NCBI GenBank assembly: GCA_949316235.1
Contig: OX438742.1
Coordinates: 33,114,853-33,178,852 of the forward strand
Direction: 5' to 3'
Length of the DNA: 64,000 bases
Source of the DNA: Oegoconia quadripuncta
Taxonomy: Eukaryota > Arthropoda > Insecta > Lepidoptera > Autostichidae
Part shown: positions 24,401-37,724 of the stretch, in pieces
Numbering within the stretch: position 1 is the first letter of the stretch
Layout: the number at the start of each line of letters is the position of its first letter
Notes under the pieces: generated by a model
Database searches by the model: none
The model's input: only the letters and a program-made list of their open reading frames with translations
Told to the model about the DNA's origin: nothing
Program-made: the position numbers and the translations under genes

Positions 24401-24825
24401 ATAATATAATATAATATAATATAATATAATATAATATAATATAATATAATATAATATAATATAATATAATATAATATAATATAATATAATATAATATAAT
24501 ATAATATAATATAATATAATATAATATAATATAATATAATATAATATAATATAATATAATATAATATAATATAATATAATATAATATAATATAATATAAT
24601 ATAATATAATATAATATAATATAATATAATATAATATAATATAATATAATATAATATAATATAATATAATATAATATAATATAATATAATATAATATAAT
24701 ATAATATAATATAATATAATATAATATAATATAATATAATATAATATAATATAATATAATATAATATAATATAATATAATATAATATAATATAATATAAT
24801 ATAATATAATATAATATAATATAAT
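24401..24825 (+). repeat. Perfect (ATAAT)85 microsatellite
   Basis: The five-base unit ATAAT is repeated 85 times over 425 bp with no interruption in the given sequence. The flanks (ACCAGACGAT before, AAATATTACAAATTT after) are unique. Such purity implies recent expansion by slippage. The true length may differ from the assembled length. Confidence 0.97.
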
Positions 24826-25332
24826 AAATATTACAAATTTAACTCATCAGTTTAAAATCAAGTGAGCCTGTGAATATTATCATGAAACTTGCCACACTTT
24901 AAACTTTAATAAATATCGTAGTACTCGTAGTTCAATGTTGAAATTTTTTAAATCAATTCGATAAGTAGATTTTATATTTGTTGTTGAGGTTGATTGATTA
25001 CGAAATAAACATTTACTGGAATCATATGCTTCTTTTTCGGTTACATCGTCACTTTCCAAGAGGATGAGGAGAAGGAAATGAGATTTTCGTCAGGCAGTTC
25101 CAATACTTCGGACATTTCTTTATATTCATTTTATTATACGACAAATCGACGTAATAAATTCACTAACTGCATGGTAGCTCTAAATAAAATCTATAAATTA
25201 GCAACATGCATGTAATGTATATAGTTTATTATAGAATGCATTTACTTTATGGGTTGATAATTGTATTCGTAATTGGAGTAACATAAAAAAACAAGTAGAT
25301 ACTTCAATGCATTTCTTTCCATTTCGAAACCG

Positions 25333-25359
25333 TTGTTCGATAAACTGTTTATCGAACAA
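25333..25359. repeat. Perfect foldback, 13-bp arms
   Basis: TTGTTCGATAAAC, a single T, then GTTTATCGAACAA form a perfect inverted repeat with a one-base spacer. No terminator role is expected in this context. It is possibly a transposon scar. Confidence 0.85.
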
Positions 25360-25778
25360 TAGTTCTGGAATCATTTCTTTCGTATATCAACGGTTGCCGA
25401 GATGGAGTAAAAATTAAAAAAGGTGCGCTCGACACTTCACCTCGGACAGCAATAGGTTATTGTTGCCGAGTTATTGTGATACGGACATACACTGCCATTG
25501 TCTGTTTGCCTATTCATTAAAATATATTGAATTTCAAAGTCATTATAATATAACTACTTCGAACCCTTTATTATGAAACTTGAATTTATAAATCAAACCC
25601 TTTTCATTTATGTTTTAAAATAAAACAGATATAGTCTTAAATAATAAATATTCAGTAGATCCGATTTCACATTTTTAACAAGATTTTTTATGTGGCAATT
25701 AAATGTTGAGAAGCACTCTTAACAAACAGACGAGAAAATACGCATTAAATGCATATCAAACTATAGAATAACAATAAC

Positions 25779-25906
25779 TATCCCGGTAATGCATCCCGGC
25801 GAATTCTCCGAAAATTAATAAACATGTTGACACTAGACTGAGTATCCTAGCAATGCACCCCGCCGAATTCCCAGAAAATCAATAAACAAGCCACTAGAGC
25901 ACATTT
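25779..25906 (+). repeat. Two-copy tandem duplication, 64-bp period
   Basis: Unit one (TATCCCGGTAATGCATCCCG, then GCGAATTCTCCGAAAATTAA) is repeated 64 bp later as TATCCTAGCAATGCACCCCG, then CCGAATTCCCAGAAAATCAA. The copies differ at about one site in six, so the duplication is old. Confidence 0.75.
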
Positions 25907-26511
25907 TCGCATTTAAAGTTAGGCCAAAAGGAAATTCCGTGTAAATATGCGCATATACGAGCAGCCCTCTATTTATCTGTATAAATAAAGGGCTGGTACA
26001 ACCACCAAAACCGGACTTGTACGTACAGGTACAGAATAATAGTTTGTAAAGTCCATTGTGATGGATATGAGCCATGTGCGAGTATAGTACTAGTTGTGTT
26101 AATAAATTCCTTAATCAAAGTTCGTGTTTGGGAAAACTCTCTAACATTAGATTATAAAGTTCGTGGCTTTACATCAATTACAATGATGGACAAAGTTATG
26201 GGCACATCACAGTAAGCAATTAGGACATTATTGAAATTTGGGAACCTTCGTCAAACGCCACCAGGCAGATCGCTGATGAATAAACTTTTGTATAACACCT
26301 AATTAGTGAATAGTAGAAGTACGAGCACCGACTCCACCCGATAAAACACTTTAATAAATATTATATCAACCGCCAGATACCAACTAAAAATTCGAACAGT
26401 AAGTATGTGTTGATAAATTTGCTGCTGCTTGAAGGAAATTTGCCCTTCACCCTGTGGATAAACAACGCACTTTCTCTCCTTTTTCTGTTACTTTGATCTG
26501 TTTAATCACCA

Positions 26512-26720
26512 CAATCATTATCATGATCATATCAGCCACAGTCCTTTTTAGAAGCAGCCTGCGTCAACGACTTCCTACGACATCTACGTAGTCGCCCATC
26601 TACCTCGTGGGTGGACGTACTATGCTGCATTTCCCGTGGTCTCCACTCTGTGTTATGCTCCAACATCCACCAATCATACGCGCTATGTGCCCTGCCCACT
26701 GCCACTTGAACTTACTAATC
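26512..26720 (-). mobile_element. RTE-like LINE C-terminal remnant
   Basis: The minus strand reads FKWQWAGHIARMIGGCWSI and then, after a frame change, EWRPREMQHSTSTHEVDGRL. This matches the KWQWAGHIARRxDGRW..EWRPRTGKRSVGRPPTRW region near the C-terminus of RTE-type LINE polymerases. Frameshifts show it is dead. The left end (ATTATCATGATCATATCAG) resembles a decayed, reversed GATGATGAT tail. Confidence 0.78.
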
Positions 26721-28965
26721 CGTTGAACAAACGAACAACAGATATTATCAATTATGATAAGAATTTAATTATTTTTTTAAACAAATGTGTATTATCTCTT
26801 ACTTTGGTTAAACCCCTAAATACTTGCAAGTTACACTATGACACCAAGCCAAGATCAATTAATTAAAACAATTTGAAATCGATTATTTAATTGCTTGTAT
26901 TAATTGAAATTTTTATTAAACCAACCTAATTTCAATAAATATATATATCACGAGATGAGTTACTCATCTCTAGATGTAATTATTCCCATTATTAGCGCCG
27001 AATACTTTCTAAAAATCAAAACGTGATATCACGTTAAACATTAAATCAAAGATCTCATTAAGATTTTAAGTAGTTTCACCGAATTTATGTTATGGCCGTG
27101 ACCTGGGAACGTTTTTGAGGTGTTAAACTCACAAACAAGTATTGTTTGAGAAGCCAATGAGATAGACTTTTTGTCATTTTACTGACTTTTAGCTGTTATT
27201 ATAAATATTACTCTTAAACGTATAAAGTTAAAGTATTATGTTTGATAAAAAACTAAATATAGGTATATAGAATATGACACATCGTCAGATAAAGTACAAT
27301 AAATTAAATTATCAAAAATTATTTACAAATTATATTTGAAATAAAATGAACAAAAACCGTTGCCGCCATTGTGTAGATTGACGACGACTCCTCCTCCCTG
27401 TGACCATTATTTAGGCCAATGGAGATTAAATAAAAGTTCGCCGACAAAATTAATGTGTGATATGGGGAAGCACGACGTAACTGGCCTGAAGTCTCAAGAC
27501 TTAAATTACCTTATCTACAATCGGTAGTCTTATTTAGTGCCTTTGAGATAGTGCCAGTTTTATTTTATTGTTTCTTCTTATTAGAGATATAGATAAGTCT
27601 TTTGGAATTTAAAATAACATCGTAATAAACATTTCAGTGAACGTAGAGACGCCCTAGTATACATACATGTGTACATACTCGTACATTGGCATTGGAAAAT
27701 TTTAACGAGCTTTTGCAACTCAAATATCATGTTTCGAAAAGAGCAGATCTTGCCCATTAGCTATAATCACTTCACGTTGCAGGCAGAGGGTCTAAAGTAT
27801 AATTCTCGTACGTGTTGGAATTATTAACATTATCGTGGTAAAGATAGTGTAAAATCAAATGCTGACACGGCAAATACAATGAGCTCCACTAGAAAAGAGC
27901 AGCGCTAAACCTGAAAATAATAACTTAAGAAACTTATCAAGACACACGTGTAACTGTCCCGCTCGCTACCAACCCTTGTCATCCTGCCAAGTAAACGCCT
28001 TCCTCAGGGCAGTGATAAAATCTCACAAATACGCCAAACTCTGGTTAACTATAGTATTTACTAAACAATATGTAGGTATCTACCTACGTCGCCCGTGTCC
28101 AAACTTTAAGATCGCAGTATTGTCGAACTGCGCAGTAGTTGAGCAACTTTTGCATATAAAATTGTTTCAGTTTTCTAGTTCACTTTTCATAACCCCCCAC
28201 TTTCAATTTGCATGTGTAGTCTGCCTGCTGTGAATTTTAGTTGATTGCTCTCCACTTTCGAAATTATGCGGTAAAACGCCACGCGGGATTGTATATTTAC
28301 AAATGTGAGTTGATTTACTCGATTCAGTAAAACCAACGTTGATTCATACAAAATGGCTTGACAATTGTTTACACGGGTTATTAAATTTACTAACAATATT
28401 TATACCGCACATAGATAACGTGTTTCTGACCTTTTAAAATTGCTGTAAATGCTGCGGTTAGAGAGTCTCTCATGTGCAGGATAGTAGTAGCTCTTAAGTT
28501 AATTAGCTCTATATGAAAGCTCCTCTTATGCATGTGAAGTTTTTTTCCGATATATGAGTAGCTGGAAAAAGGGGTTAGACAATTCTGCAGATATTTGGGG
28601 TTAAACGCAACTTTATTTCTGGTACCACAGATGTCATGGGCATAAATAGTAATCAAACACCACGAGATGAGCTGCTTGCTCGTTTGTCAAATAAAAACAT
28701 GTACCTAAATTAAAATATTACAGTCTTACATTTCGCTTAATTGGATAAATTGGCTTTGGATAAATGCCTTGTGTAGCAAAGTTTGACGACTTGTAGTTGT
28801 ACACACGTGGATCAAATTATCAATACTGTAAAAAAAATATAAAAGTCTATGATAATTTAATGAAGATTTTTAAGTTTAAGAACTTTTTATTGTTTAAACT
28901 GTATAATAATAATTAAAATTGATAACATTTTTTTTTTCATACGTTTGTGTATGTTGTAATCTCCT
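26721..28965. other. Gene-free stretch
   Basis: No gene or assigned repeat. A short 9-bp-arm palindrome (GAGATGAGT, T, ACTCATCTC) lies at 26952-26970. Confidence 0.4.
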
Positions 28966-29458
28966 TTTTAGGATTCCGTAGTCAACAAGGAACCCTTATA
29001 GTTCCGCCATATCTGTCTGTCTGTCCGAGGCTTAGTTCATAGGCTTACTAAGGATTGCTATAGAAACATCTTTCAATTGCACCAGATACAGCACATCAAA
29101 CTGAATTTTTAAAACAATGAAATCACTACTCTATGGAGTTAATAAGTAAACCTAAGTGTAAATTCCGTGTAACGTGTAACTAAAAATTAAAAATGTCACT
29201 CCATCAATATTTCATTATCTACCCACGATTATGGATCAAGTGTGAACAGGATGGCGGAACTATGAGTAGGTATTATTAATAAACGATCGCTCTGGAAATC
29301 AGTATGGTGGGAGGTCTGTGTTTAGTAGTGGCCATCCTGCAGTGGCTATTGTGATGATGACGAATCTATCTTGTTATTTACCATAGAAGCATTAGGGTGT
29401 GGTGGTACGGAACCCTTTACACATGTGCCCGTCTCGCACGTGGTTGTATTTTTTCATA
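28966..29458 (+). repeat. Dispersed 'ttccgta' repeat, near complete
   Basis: It opens GGATTCCGTAGTCAACAAGG and AACCCTTATAGTTCCGCCAT, with a (TCTG)n-like stretch. It closes GGTACGGAACCC, then GTGCCCGTCTCGCACGTGGT and TGTATTTTTT. The opening TTCCGTA and closing TACGGAA are inverted, which hints at a DNA element. Fragments of the family occur at 21919, 59818 and 62283. Confidence 0.6.
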
Positions 29459-32400
29459 TTTGTATCTGACATCAAAATTTTCTTAAATTTCTCGATCTAG
29501 ATTTACTCACGACTCGCGATTTCTATTTATTCTCGGCCATTTCTTAGTGTAGATTAAATCTACGCTGTACATTATACTTGATACTCTTTTTATTGTTATA
29601 CTGCTTCTCATAATAATAAATATATAGGACACTTAAACCAATTATCTAATCCGAAACTAGGCATACCTAGTAAAATATTAGATAACGGATTAACAACATT
29701 AACCTATATGACTCTGGAATAAATGTTCGTATAGATTGACCCCTTGTGGGATTCGACTCCACAACGTTTGTCCCGAAGACAAAGCTCAACAATATTGTAT
29801 TTATGAAAACCACAAAGAGTAAAGGGCAAACTACGTATCAAAATCTGTAATGTGATCCGCTTGAGTTTACGTCTTGTGCTGTTCCGATAGGTGTCAATTA
29901 TATGAGTTCAATAATTTTGTCCAATAGAAGGATTGAATATAAGTGGCAGTTGTTAGTTTAATGAGAGCTAATTCCCACGATACGGGCAGTGTCGATATCA
30001 TTGTTGTGTTCCGGCATGTTGAAATAAGATACTCCTTCATTTATTTGAATGAATTTAATAGTAAAGATAAGTCGGTGTGTAATTTTCAAAAAAAAAATTG
30101 ACTTGACATTTTAACTTCTAACACTTTACACACCGCACGATAGCTAACACTTTCTTAGATAGAAAAAGGTTTCAATTGCCGACCTGCTGACTACTAAAAA
30201 GTTGAGGGAGCATTTATTATGTTTGTATGATAAGTACAGACGTATGTAAGGTTACATGTTATGGATGTTTCAGTCTAGTTGATTAGTGTGGAAGGCTCTG
30301 TGTGTATGTCAACGGATTTGTTAAGGAAAAACACGTTGACTGCATTCAAAACGCATTTATACTCCCCTTGCCCACATACAGCCTTATCTCAATACCAGCC
30401 GCTCAATTTGACCGCTAACAAGCCTTCGAAGCCAACGTTTTCTGTTTTGAATCCCGCTTGAACCCTAAATTTTTGCGTATTAAACACAGACATCCGGACT
30501 CATGGAGATACATATTATATAAGTAAGCTTATCCGTTTTCCAATACCCACAGTTTGGGACTAAGGTTTAACAAATATGTATTGTTATTTCATTGTTTTAA
30601 AATATATGCTATTAATCTGCAGCATTTTACCGTTCGGCCACGATCCAGCGGAGCGGCGAGCGAATTTCCTTTTCAATACGCCCCTGTCTCGACTCTATGT
30701 ATAACGCTTGACTCGCCATTACGAGTGCGCATGGTGAAATCGCTCGTGTATATTCAAAAATAACACTGCATTTCGTAAATTTATATTTAGCACTAATTAG
30801 AAATGAAAAGTTCAATGTAACCGTTTCAGTGCGAAATGATAATGACATAGAAATAAGTAAGCAACATCCAGGATATCCTGTGCGAGATGATGCTTGTTAT
30901 CAAAGAATTGCCCGTCTTTGTATTTCGATAACCTGAGCTTTCAGAACTCGGATATAATTGGCCACGTATCTCGAGGGAATACGGTGCCTATTCCTCCGAG
31001 CCAATGTATATGATACATAAAAAGAAGAACAAGACAATTATGCTTTGAAAACTTATTTGAACTGTATAACATAAATTATTTGTAAACGTATTGTTTCCTG
31101 TGAAAATGAATATTTGACTGAAACTCAGATTATTCGATTTGACTGTTGCCCTTGCAAAATGAAGAGTACATTGCTTGCTTGCTACAGTGATATCCAACTG
31201 GTGGTTATTTCAGTTTAAATCTATTTACTTTTGAGCAAAAAACCAATCTAATTTAAACTTATTTGATTTGAGGTTTTAGTTTGAAGTGTACAAAATATTC
31301 ATATACAAAGTGCTTGACAGGGCTCGTGTAAATATGTGTACCTAGCTTTATTATTTCCGTAATCAATGCCAATTAAGTCGAACCCATATGCTTACTAAAA
31401 CTGAATATTTTCATGTGGTGAGATTCACACTTGGCCTTTAAAATATTTGCGGGGCTAGCTCAGCTACTATCATCTTAAATTCCTATCTAACATGAAGGAA
31501 ATTCTCCAAATAAGTTGGGATTTCTGGTTAGGTGCGTGCGTCCACCATAATAAAAAAATCATATCCAAATAATTGTCAAAAATATGATAAAAAAGAAAAT
31601 CTTTTCTAACTGCACCGGCGGCAAGGTGAGAGATCTTACTCGTATACGTCATAATTTGAAACGTGATCAATCATAGCACCGGTTTCGTGTTAAACACCCG
31701 TCAGTCGACCACAGGTGGTGTTAAAATAGTCAAGTTCAGTGGTCAGGTTGGTGAGTAGAGGTCGTCACTAAATGCAGCTTTAAATATTATAGAGATGTTA
31801 TAGAGTTAATGGGATGTTCTTCATAGATTCGATTCCATTTAGTTGACTTTATTCATACAATATTATTGGAGTCTTATGTAAACCGAGTTTCAAAAGTTGA
31901 TATACATCTCTCTTTTAACTTTTTTTTTAGTAATAATAGGTTCTAGAGAAATATCAACTTTTTGTAACGTTTTTATGGGTGTGCAGTTTAAAATAACCAT
32001 TCATTGTAAATATTGATAAGAGGGTTGCTGAATATGTAGAACTAATTGCGTAAATAATACATATTCTATTATACGTCGGAAGAGCACCACCTGACCGGAT
32101 TATCATGTTGCGTTTTTGCCAGTAGACACGTTGTACTACGCAGAGTCTATTAGTGTTTTGATTTCATCTCCATCATTTAAAAATAAATTTTCAATAAACA
32201 AAATCATGCAAAGGAATTTAGTAAGCAAAATGTTTTTACAATTATTATAACACTTCATTGCATACTCAATTTTTTTTAATATATATAAAATATAATAATA
32301 TAAAATAATAATATTATAGTCATTTCATTATATAGTAGGCGTGATGAAGACCCGTGAACCGTTTTCCTTGCGGTGGCATTCTACGAACATGTTAAGTTAT

Positions 32401-32924
32401 TTTGTGAATAAAAATGCTTTTGTATTTTAAGACATACAAAAGGATTTTTAATGTGACTATAATACACCTTCTGTATTTAACTCATTACGAAACTCAATCC
32501 TTGTCTCTACAAAGTCTATTGTAAATTCATTAAGCTTCCATCACCGCAACTACATACAAACATCTCAATAACAAGTCGAACATCCATTTAGCACGTGCCC
32601 AAACGCGACAATGTTGTATGTCTGTGGTTACTCATGCGCACAAATGCTAACTTAATTATATTATTTAAAGGCAGACCACGCTGATGCACACTCCAAAAGC
32701 ATTAGCAAATGGTAAAACAGGGTAAAATATTCGTTGTATGTGTTAGCATGTTACCAGTTTGTGTTATATTTTGTACCAGATGATAAGACAGTAAATTCTA
32801 TTGAAGAATTTAATTGCTTTTCTATTTGCGTAATTAATATTACTGATTTTACTGTCGAATTTTATAATAATGATAAAAGAAATAATGCAGTGGAAATGAG
32901 ATCATTGTGAAGATGAGTGAAGAT
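29459..32924. other. Gene-free stretch
   Basis: No gene. A B-box look-alike on the minus strand (TGGAGTCGAATCCCACAAGG, about 29743-29762) has no cloverleaf. The SINE-A fragment at 30165 is listed separately. Confidence 0.4.
30165..30290 (+). mobile_element. SINE-A fragment, diverged
   Basis: ATGTTTGTATGATAAGTACA and GTTACATGTTATGGATGTTT match the SINE-A body just after the tRNA head. The head is decayed (GACCTGCTGACTACTAAAAA) and the tail is absent. Confidence 0.5.
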
Positions 32925-33315
32925 GAGTGAGTTAACTTTGAAAGATAGAATCAGGAGTAATAATGTAATTAGAGAGTTAAGTAGTGTGAAAGAAGACGTA
33001 GTGAGAAAAATTTACAAAGGTATGCTGAGACATACCTTTGGTTTGGAAATGTGGAGAGGATGAATGAAAGAAGACTAACGAAAGAGATATACGAAACTAA
33101 TATGGATGATAGGGTTGGTGGGGAAGATCACAGTGAACGTACCATGATCAAATCGGGGACGTCTTAAAGAACGGCCAGGTCAAGAGTAGGTACAGTAAAC
33201 CCACGAGCATGTGTGAACAACCATAATGAGAGGGAATGAAGCAAAAGAAGTGTGTCAGGATCGTAGTAAGTGGAAGTCTGTGGTCTCTGCCTACCCCTAC
33301 GGGAAACAGGCGTAA
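32925..33315 (+). mobile_element. RTE-like LINE C-terminal remnant with stop codon
   Basis: Frame segments in order are SELTLKDRIRSNNVIRELSS followed by VKEDVVRKIYKGMLR; then FGNVERMNERRLTKEIYETN followed by MDDRVGG; then HDQIGDVLKNGQVKS; and last NEAKEVCQDRSKWKSVVSAY followed by PYGKQA and a stop. These fit the lepidopteran LINE pattern VERMDERRLT..DQIGDxLxKGQV..EAKEVCQDRSxWxSVxSAYPxGKxA. Frameshifts separate the segments. A TATATATG run follows. The catalytic polymerase motifs lie upstream and are missing. Confidence 0.82.
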
Positions 33316-34084
33316 CTATATATATGTATGATAAAATAAGTTAGGTAATAGGTAGCATCAATAAAAAAAAATACTTCGCTGTATACTTGTAAATATAAAA
33401 AAATATATAAATATAAATGAGCGATAAAAAAATAATAATAAATGAGCTTAGGAATTTGATTCTGGATTAGGGTTCATTGAAGGTGAATTGTACCTTTTCT
33501 ATAAATTCATCAAATACATCTTTAGACTAACACGTTCCAATTTCAACCTCTCGTAAAATTAACAGCCCCAGTGGAGAAGTTCCCAACAAGTAACCCTGAC
33601 TCAGCGTTTAGCTAAGCTCTGTGCTATTCAATGTAAATAAACCGCACATGATGGATGGTGTAACTAGTAATATCCGGTGCGGCATAATTATTCATCGTAA
33701 TCCACTTCCGGTTCACAATCCCCATGGATGGACAGGTGTATGTTTTTGATTTAACACAGACAATATTCCAAAGTAAATCATTAGTCCTGACTTTCAATTG
33801 TGTCAGAATAACCCAGTAACAAAGTCCATTCTAAAATTTTATCTCACTACAAATCCCATTATACTTCTCGACACAAAAAAGTAAACAAAAAAGAGATAAA
33901 CCGGCATAACATAACGGTTGCACTCCCGCGCTTCTCGGTCGCACGATAGACGGCAACGTGCGCTTGCGTCGATTGCCGAGCAATATTGCGTAACCTTAAA
34001 ACTGTAAGAATTACTACTCTATTTAGGACCTCCTAATATTTATTAGGTTGTATACCTTAAATATATAATTATCTGTCAGAAATC
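33316..34084. other. Gene-free stretch
   Basis: No gene. It opens with simple AT-rich repeats that may be the LINE tail. Confidence 0.4.
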
Positions 34085-34330
34085 GTCATCATCATATCAG
34101 GTATCAGGTCATCCACTACTGAACATAGGCCCCCCTCACAGAATTCTAGAGCCGGTTAGAAGCGGTCTGCATCTTTTTTTTTTATTTTTTATTAACTGCA
34201 TCTACGCGATTTTTAACAGGTCGTCTGTCCACCTTGTGAGTGAATGCCCTACGCTGCGCTTACCGGTGCGTGGTCTCCACTCGAGACCATAAATGCCCCA
34301 CAGGTCATCAGTTCTTAAAGCTATGTGGCC
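34085..34330 (-). mobile_element. RTE-like LINE 3' end with shared tail
   Basis: The minus strand reads GLEWRPRTGKRSVGHSLTRW followed by TDDLLKIA in one open frame, a close match to the RTE-type C-terminal motif. The 3' side (plus 34085-34140) has, on the minus strand, GTGAGGGGGGCCTATGTTCA and GTAGTGGATGAC and ends in a TGATGATGAC run. A T-rich insertion at about 34173-34195 splits the remnant. This tail links the LINE to the SINE-5S and SINE-C families. Confidence 0.82.
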
Positions 34331-36188
34331 TACCCTATGAGGTGGGAAATAATAACAAACTATAATTATTTTGAATTTGAGAATTTATCTTGAGTAGCTA
34401 CTCTCGCAGATTAATGCACCATCTTTCCTAAGGTAACCGCTCAGTTATGCACCGTTCAGTATGTTAGTTTTCAGTGTCAAAACTTGCAAGTGTCAAAGTA
34501 CGTAAGTAGGTATTACCTTAGTTTTCTTGGATGCAGTTTATACTAATTGGAAGAAAATATTGCGTTTTAAAATATTTTTATGACCCGTAGGCAGTAACTA
34601 CCGTTTATATTGTTTCATAACAACTCCCACGCGAAGGCTTAAATTTATTTTGAAAACCTTTAACCTTTAAAGCGTATTGCCTTTTGCCAAAGCTACACTC
34701 GGATTCATCATTTTTCAATTATTTATAAAGAAATCACGTAATAATTTTTAGTATCTACCGACAATTTTCACTAATTATAACTAAATCCAGGTTATCATTA
34801 TGTATGGGTATACTTTTATTAATTTTGGATTGAAATGTCATAAAAAGTGGATTTACAAGAATTATTTTTCTTAAATGGTTAAACAATTTCCACCCGACAA
34901 TGTCAGATTATAGCGACATATTTATTTTTAAATAAAAAATCGATAGTGCTTATTATTATATCTGAATATGACATTGTTTTTAACCATTTCGCAATATTGT
35001 TAAGTCTCAAGGTTTTCTACAATCTCTAAGCTGGGCATGAAGGTTTGCATAGCATATATATTTCTGTGCCACTGACGGTCCTGAGGATACGCGTTTGTGG
35101 TGTTATAAGGGTTGGCGAGTTGAATAAATGGAGCATAAGTCCCCATTTCCATAATCACAAAGTAAGCCCCCTTTTTTCGCTTCGCTGTAGCGGTAAACAG
35201 CCAATGTAGATAGATATAAGTTTAATAGATTTGTGCTGAGTTTTTTTTTATAGAAAACCAACAATTTGTCTGATGTGAAGTGAGGTCGTCTGAAGGTATT
35301 TTATCAAACACTTAAGTGGCAACCCTTTCGGAATTGCCAATCCAATATCTACCTTTACCTTCACTACCTTCCAGTCAATTGGTTTATTTATCACAGGTGG
35401 TTTGTGAGGCAAACCCTTCACAATGAGTATTTGTATCTGAAGGAATATAAGAAATTCTACTTACATTTTAAATCCATATTGGACGAAACCTAATGCAGTT
35501 ATCACTTTCGTTTTTCAAAAGAAAATGAGTAGGTACCTACCGATCGTTCAAACACGCACATCATTTATTTACTCACATTATTATGTACCTAAGTAACTTT
35601 TCCAGGTACTAGGATAGCAACAAAATTTAATAAAAATTGATGTATAAAATTAGAATCTCATTTCTCTGGATAATTAGAAAACTTTACGTGAGCTAATCGT
35701 TGCTTACACAACCACCTACCAGCCTGTAATTATTTTTTGCGCTGTTTGAGTCTTTCTCGGCGTTTAATGAAAAACTGCTATTAATTAATCTTTAATCTCC
35801 GAACCTTTCTAGGTTAACGTAAAGAAATTTAAATGTTTCACCATAAGTACATCGTGTACACGAAGTTAGGTGAACAAACTATACATACACACATAACTAC
35901 CAACGCACGTGCACTTTCCTAAGGTTTCTAATAGAGAATTTCACTGTTAAAGTGAAAATTTTGATGCGTGTACGCTAATGAACGAAATTATTCCTTACGT
36001 AATAGAGTTATGAATATTATTTATTACTTACAACTTGATACATAATTTAAAAGTATTATCTAGATGTTATTTGCAATTTAAATAATATGCTTCTAAAATT
36101 TATTATGCCGTCGTCGTGCAATATTACCGAAGGTAATATTAGTCTATGCCTGTTGTAGTTGAGGTGCTATAAATGGAATATGTTGGTC
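34331..36188. other. Gene-free stretch
   Basis: No gene or assigned repeat. A small 9-bp-arm hairpin (AATATTACC, GAA, GGTAATATT) lies at about 36120-36140. Confidence 0.4.
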
Positions 36189-36190
36189 TA

Positions 36191-36400
36191 CAGTCGGCTT
36201 CATAATTGGTCATACAGGGCTATTTTAAATGACTAATAGTAGCATGCTGCCTATATAAACTGTACCATCTGTAGTTCTCTAAAATAATAGTCTAGCCAAG
36301 AGTCATATCATTGTAGAGAACTGCGGCTAGCATAGCTGGAGTTGGCATCATCCTACCGTTAATTAGGACAGCCCTGTATGAATAACTAAGACGCCAACTG
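36191..36400. mobile_element. MITE with TA target duplication (family M1)
   Basis: This 210-bp element starts CAGTCGGCTTCATAATTGGT and ends ACGCCAACTG, with TA on each side (36189-36190 and 36401-36402). The arms also pair through CATACAGGGCT and through TAGTTCTCTAAAATAATAGT near the middle. TA duplication and these termini suggest a Tc1/mariner-like non-autonomous element. A second copy is at 46711-46862. Confidence 0.75.
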
Positions 36401-36402
36401 TA

Positions 36403-37724
36403 TCTACATGAAAGGTTTTAAACCGAAAAATTGTTTTATAAAAACAATTTCCTATGGCCTCTTTACATCGTTAGATTAAATTAATAAAACTTGGAAATTA
36501 ATTACTTTGTAGCACCGTTTAATTACACTTCACAAAAGGACGGCATCTACTTTCGTAAAAAATATAATTACAAAAATTGTCCAAAGGTTAAGTAGGTACC
36601 CGCTAGGGTCCATGTTAAAGTCAAACATAAAACCTGAAAGGAGGCATAATAATATTAATACATTAAGTATTATTAATTTGCGTCATTTCTATATGTGGCG
36701 CATATGAAAACACACCAATAATTTACAAATACTAATCATTACGCCATTTTTGTGTTACATAGTAATATGTGAGTCAATAATATAAAATGTATAAAATTTT
36801 ATCGGATCTCAAGTTACGTTCCGATTATATACGATTCATTTTAGTTTAGATGCATCGGATTCGAACTCAAAACATACATACGGTGCCGTACGTATTATCA
36901 TTAAACATGGTCAAGGAGGTATAGTAAATAAATAATTATGAAAGGGAAATTATTACATAAATACCCATCACAGAAATTAGGCTAATATAACATTTCTGAT
37001 TATTTTGATTGCAAGAGGGAACGCGATCAACGGGTCGGCGATATTCATTCCGCGTTTTGCGATTCTTTGTTTCTCCTTTATTATTGTAGGAACAAGAATT
37101 GTATGTAATTAATTAATTGAACCGGCAAAAATTGGCAAAACAATCCACTTCAATATGCTTCCGATTCAATAAGGATCAGATCTTCATTACCTAAATATAT
37201 ATAGGAGACCGCACCTCGGTACACAAATGTCGGGAATATCGCAGACCATACATAAAAATAAAAATTACGACTGCATTGCTAACCTCCATCTTTTTGAAAG
37301 TCCGTTGAAAGAACAAACTTTTTCTATGCCCCTCCAACGCTATGAAAGTGTAACTTTATTTAAATAATGGATTATTTCAAGCGATTACTTAGTTATTTCG
37401 TAAAATAAATAAATAACATATCATAGGTATAGATTATTAGCAAGCCATAAATTGTTTTGACATCTATAATCTCACATGCTCAGCTCGTGCGACGAGTGCT
37501 TAGTATGATGAGTGCTCGCGACCGGCTTGGCCGCACGTCCAAACTTCACGGGCCTGATTGACGTACCGTCCTTACTCAACTCGTGCTCTAGCTCGGATAT
37601 TGTGGACTCGCCGTAAGGCTCATAATTATCCTATGTGTACTAATGCACATAGACAAAAACACTTATAGGTTTGGTATCCTGTAATTTTTTTCCTGTACTT
37701 TCCCGGTGTAATATATTGCATGCA
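36403..37724. other. Gene-free stretch
   Basis: No gene or assigned repeat. Confidence 0.4.

Larger units (their letters stand above)
24826..26511. other. Gene-free stretch
   Basis: No gene. It holds the foldback at 25333 and the tandem duplication at 25779, listed separately. Confidence 0.4.

Noticed and set aside
24401..24825. CRISPR-like or satellite array
   Set aside because: The unit is only five bases with no spacers. It is a microsatellite.
26952..26970. Palindrome resembling an AP-1-type site
   Set aside because: The spacing does not match the AP-1 consensus, and a single short palindrome is weak evidence.
29722..29800. tRNA-like B-box on the minus strand
   Set aside because: No A-box or cloverleaf and no second copy in the window.
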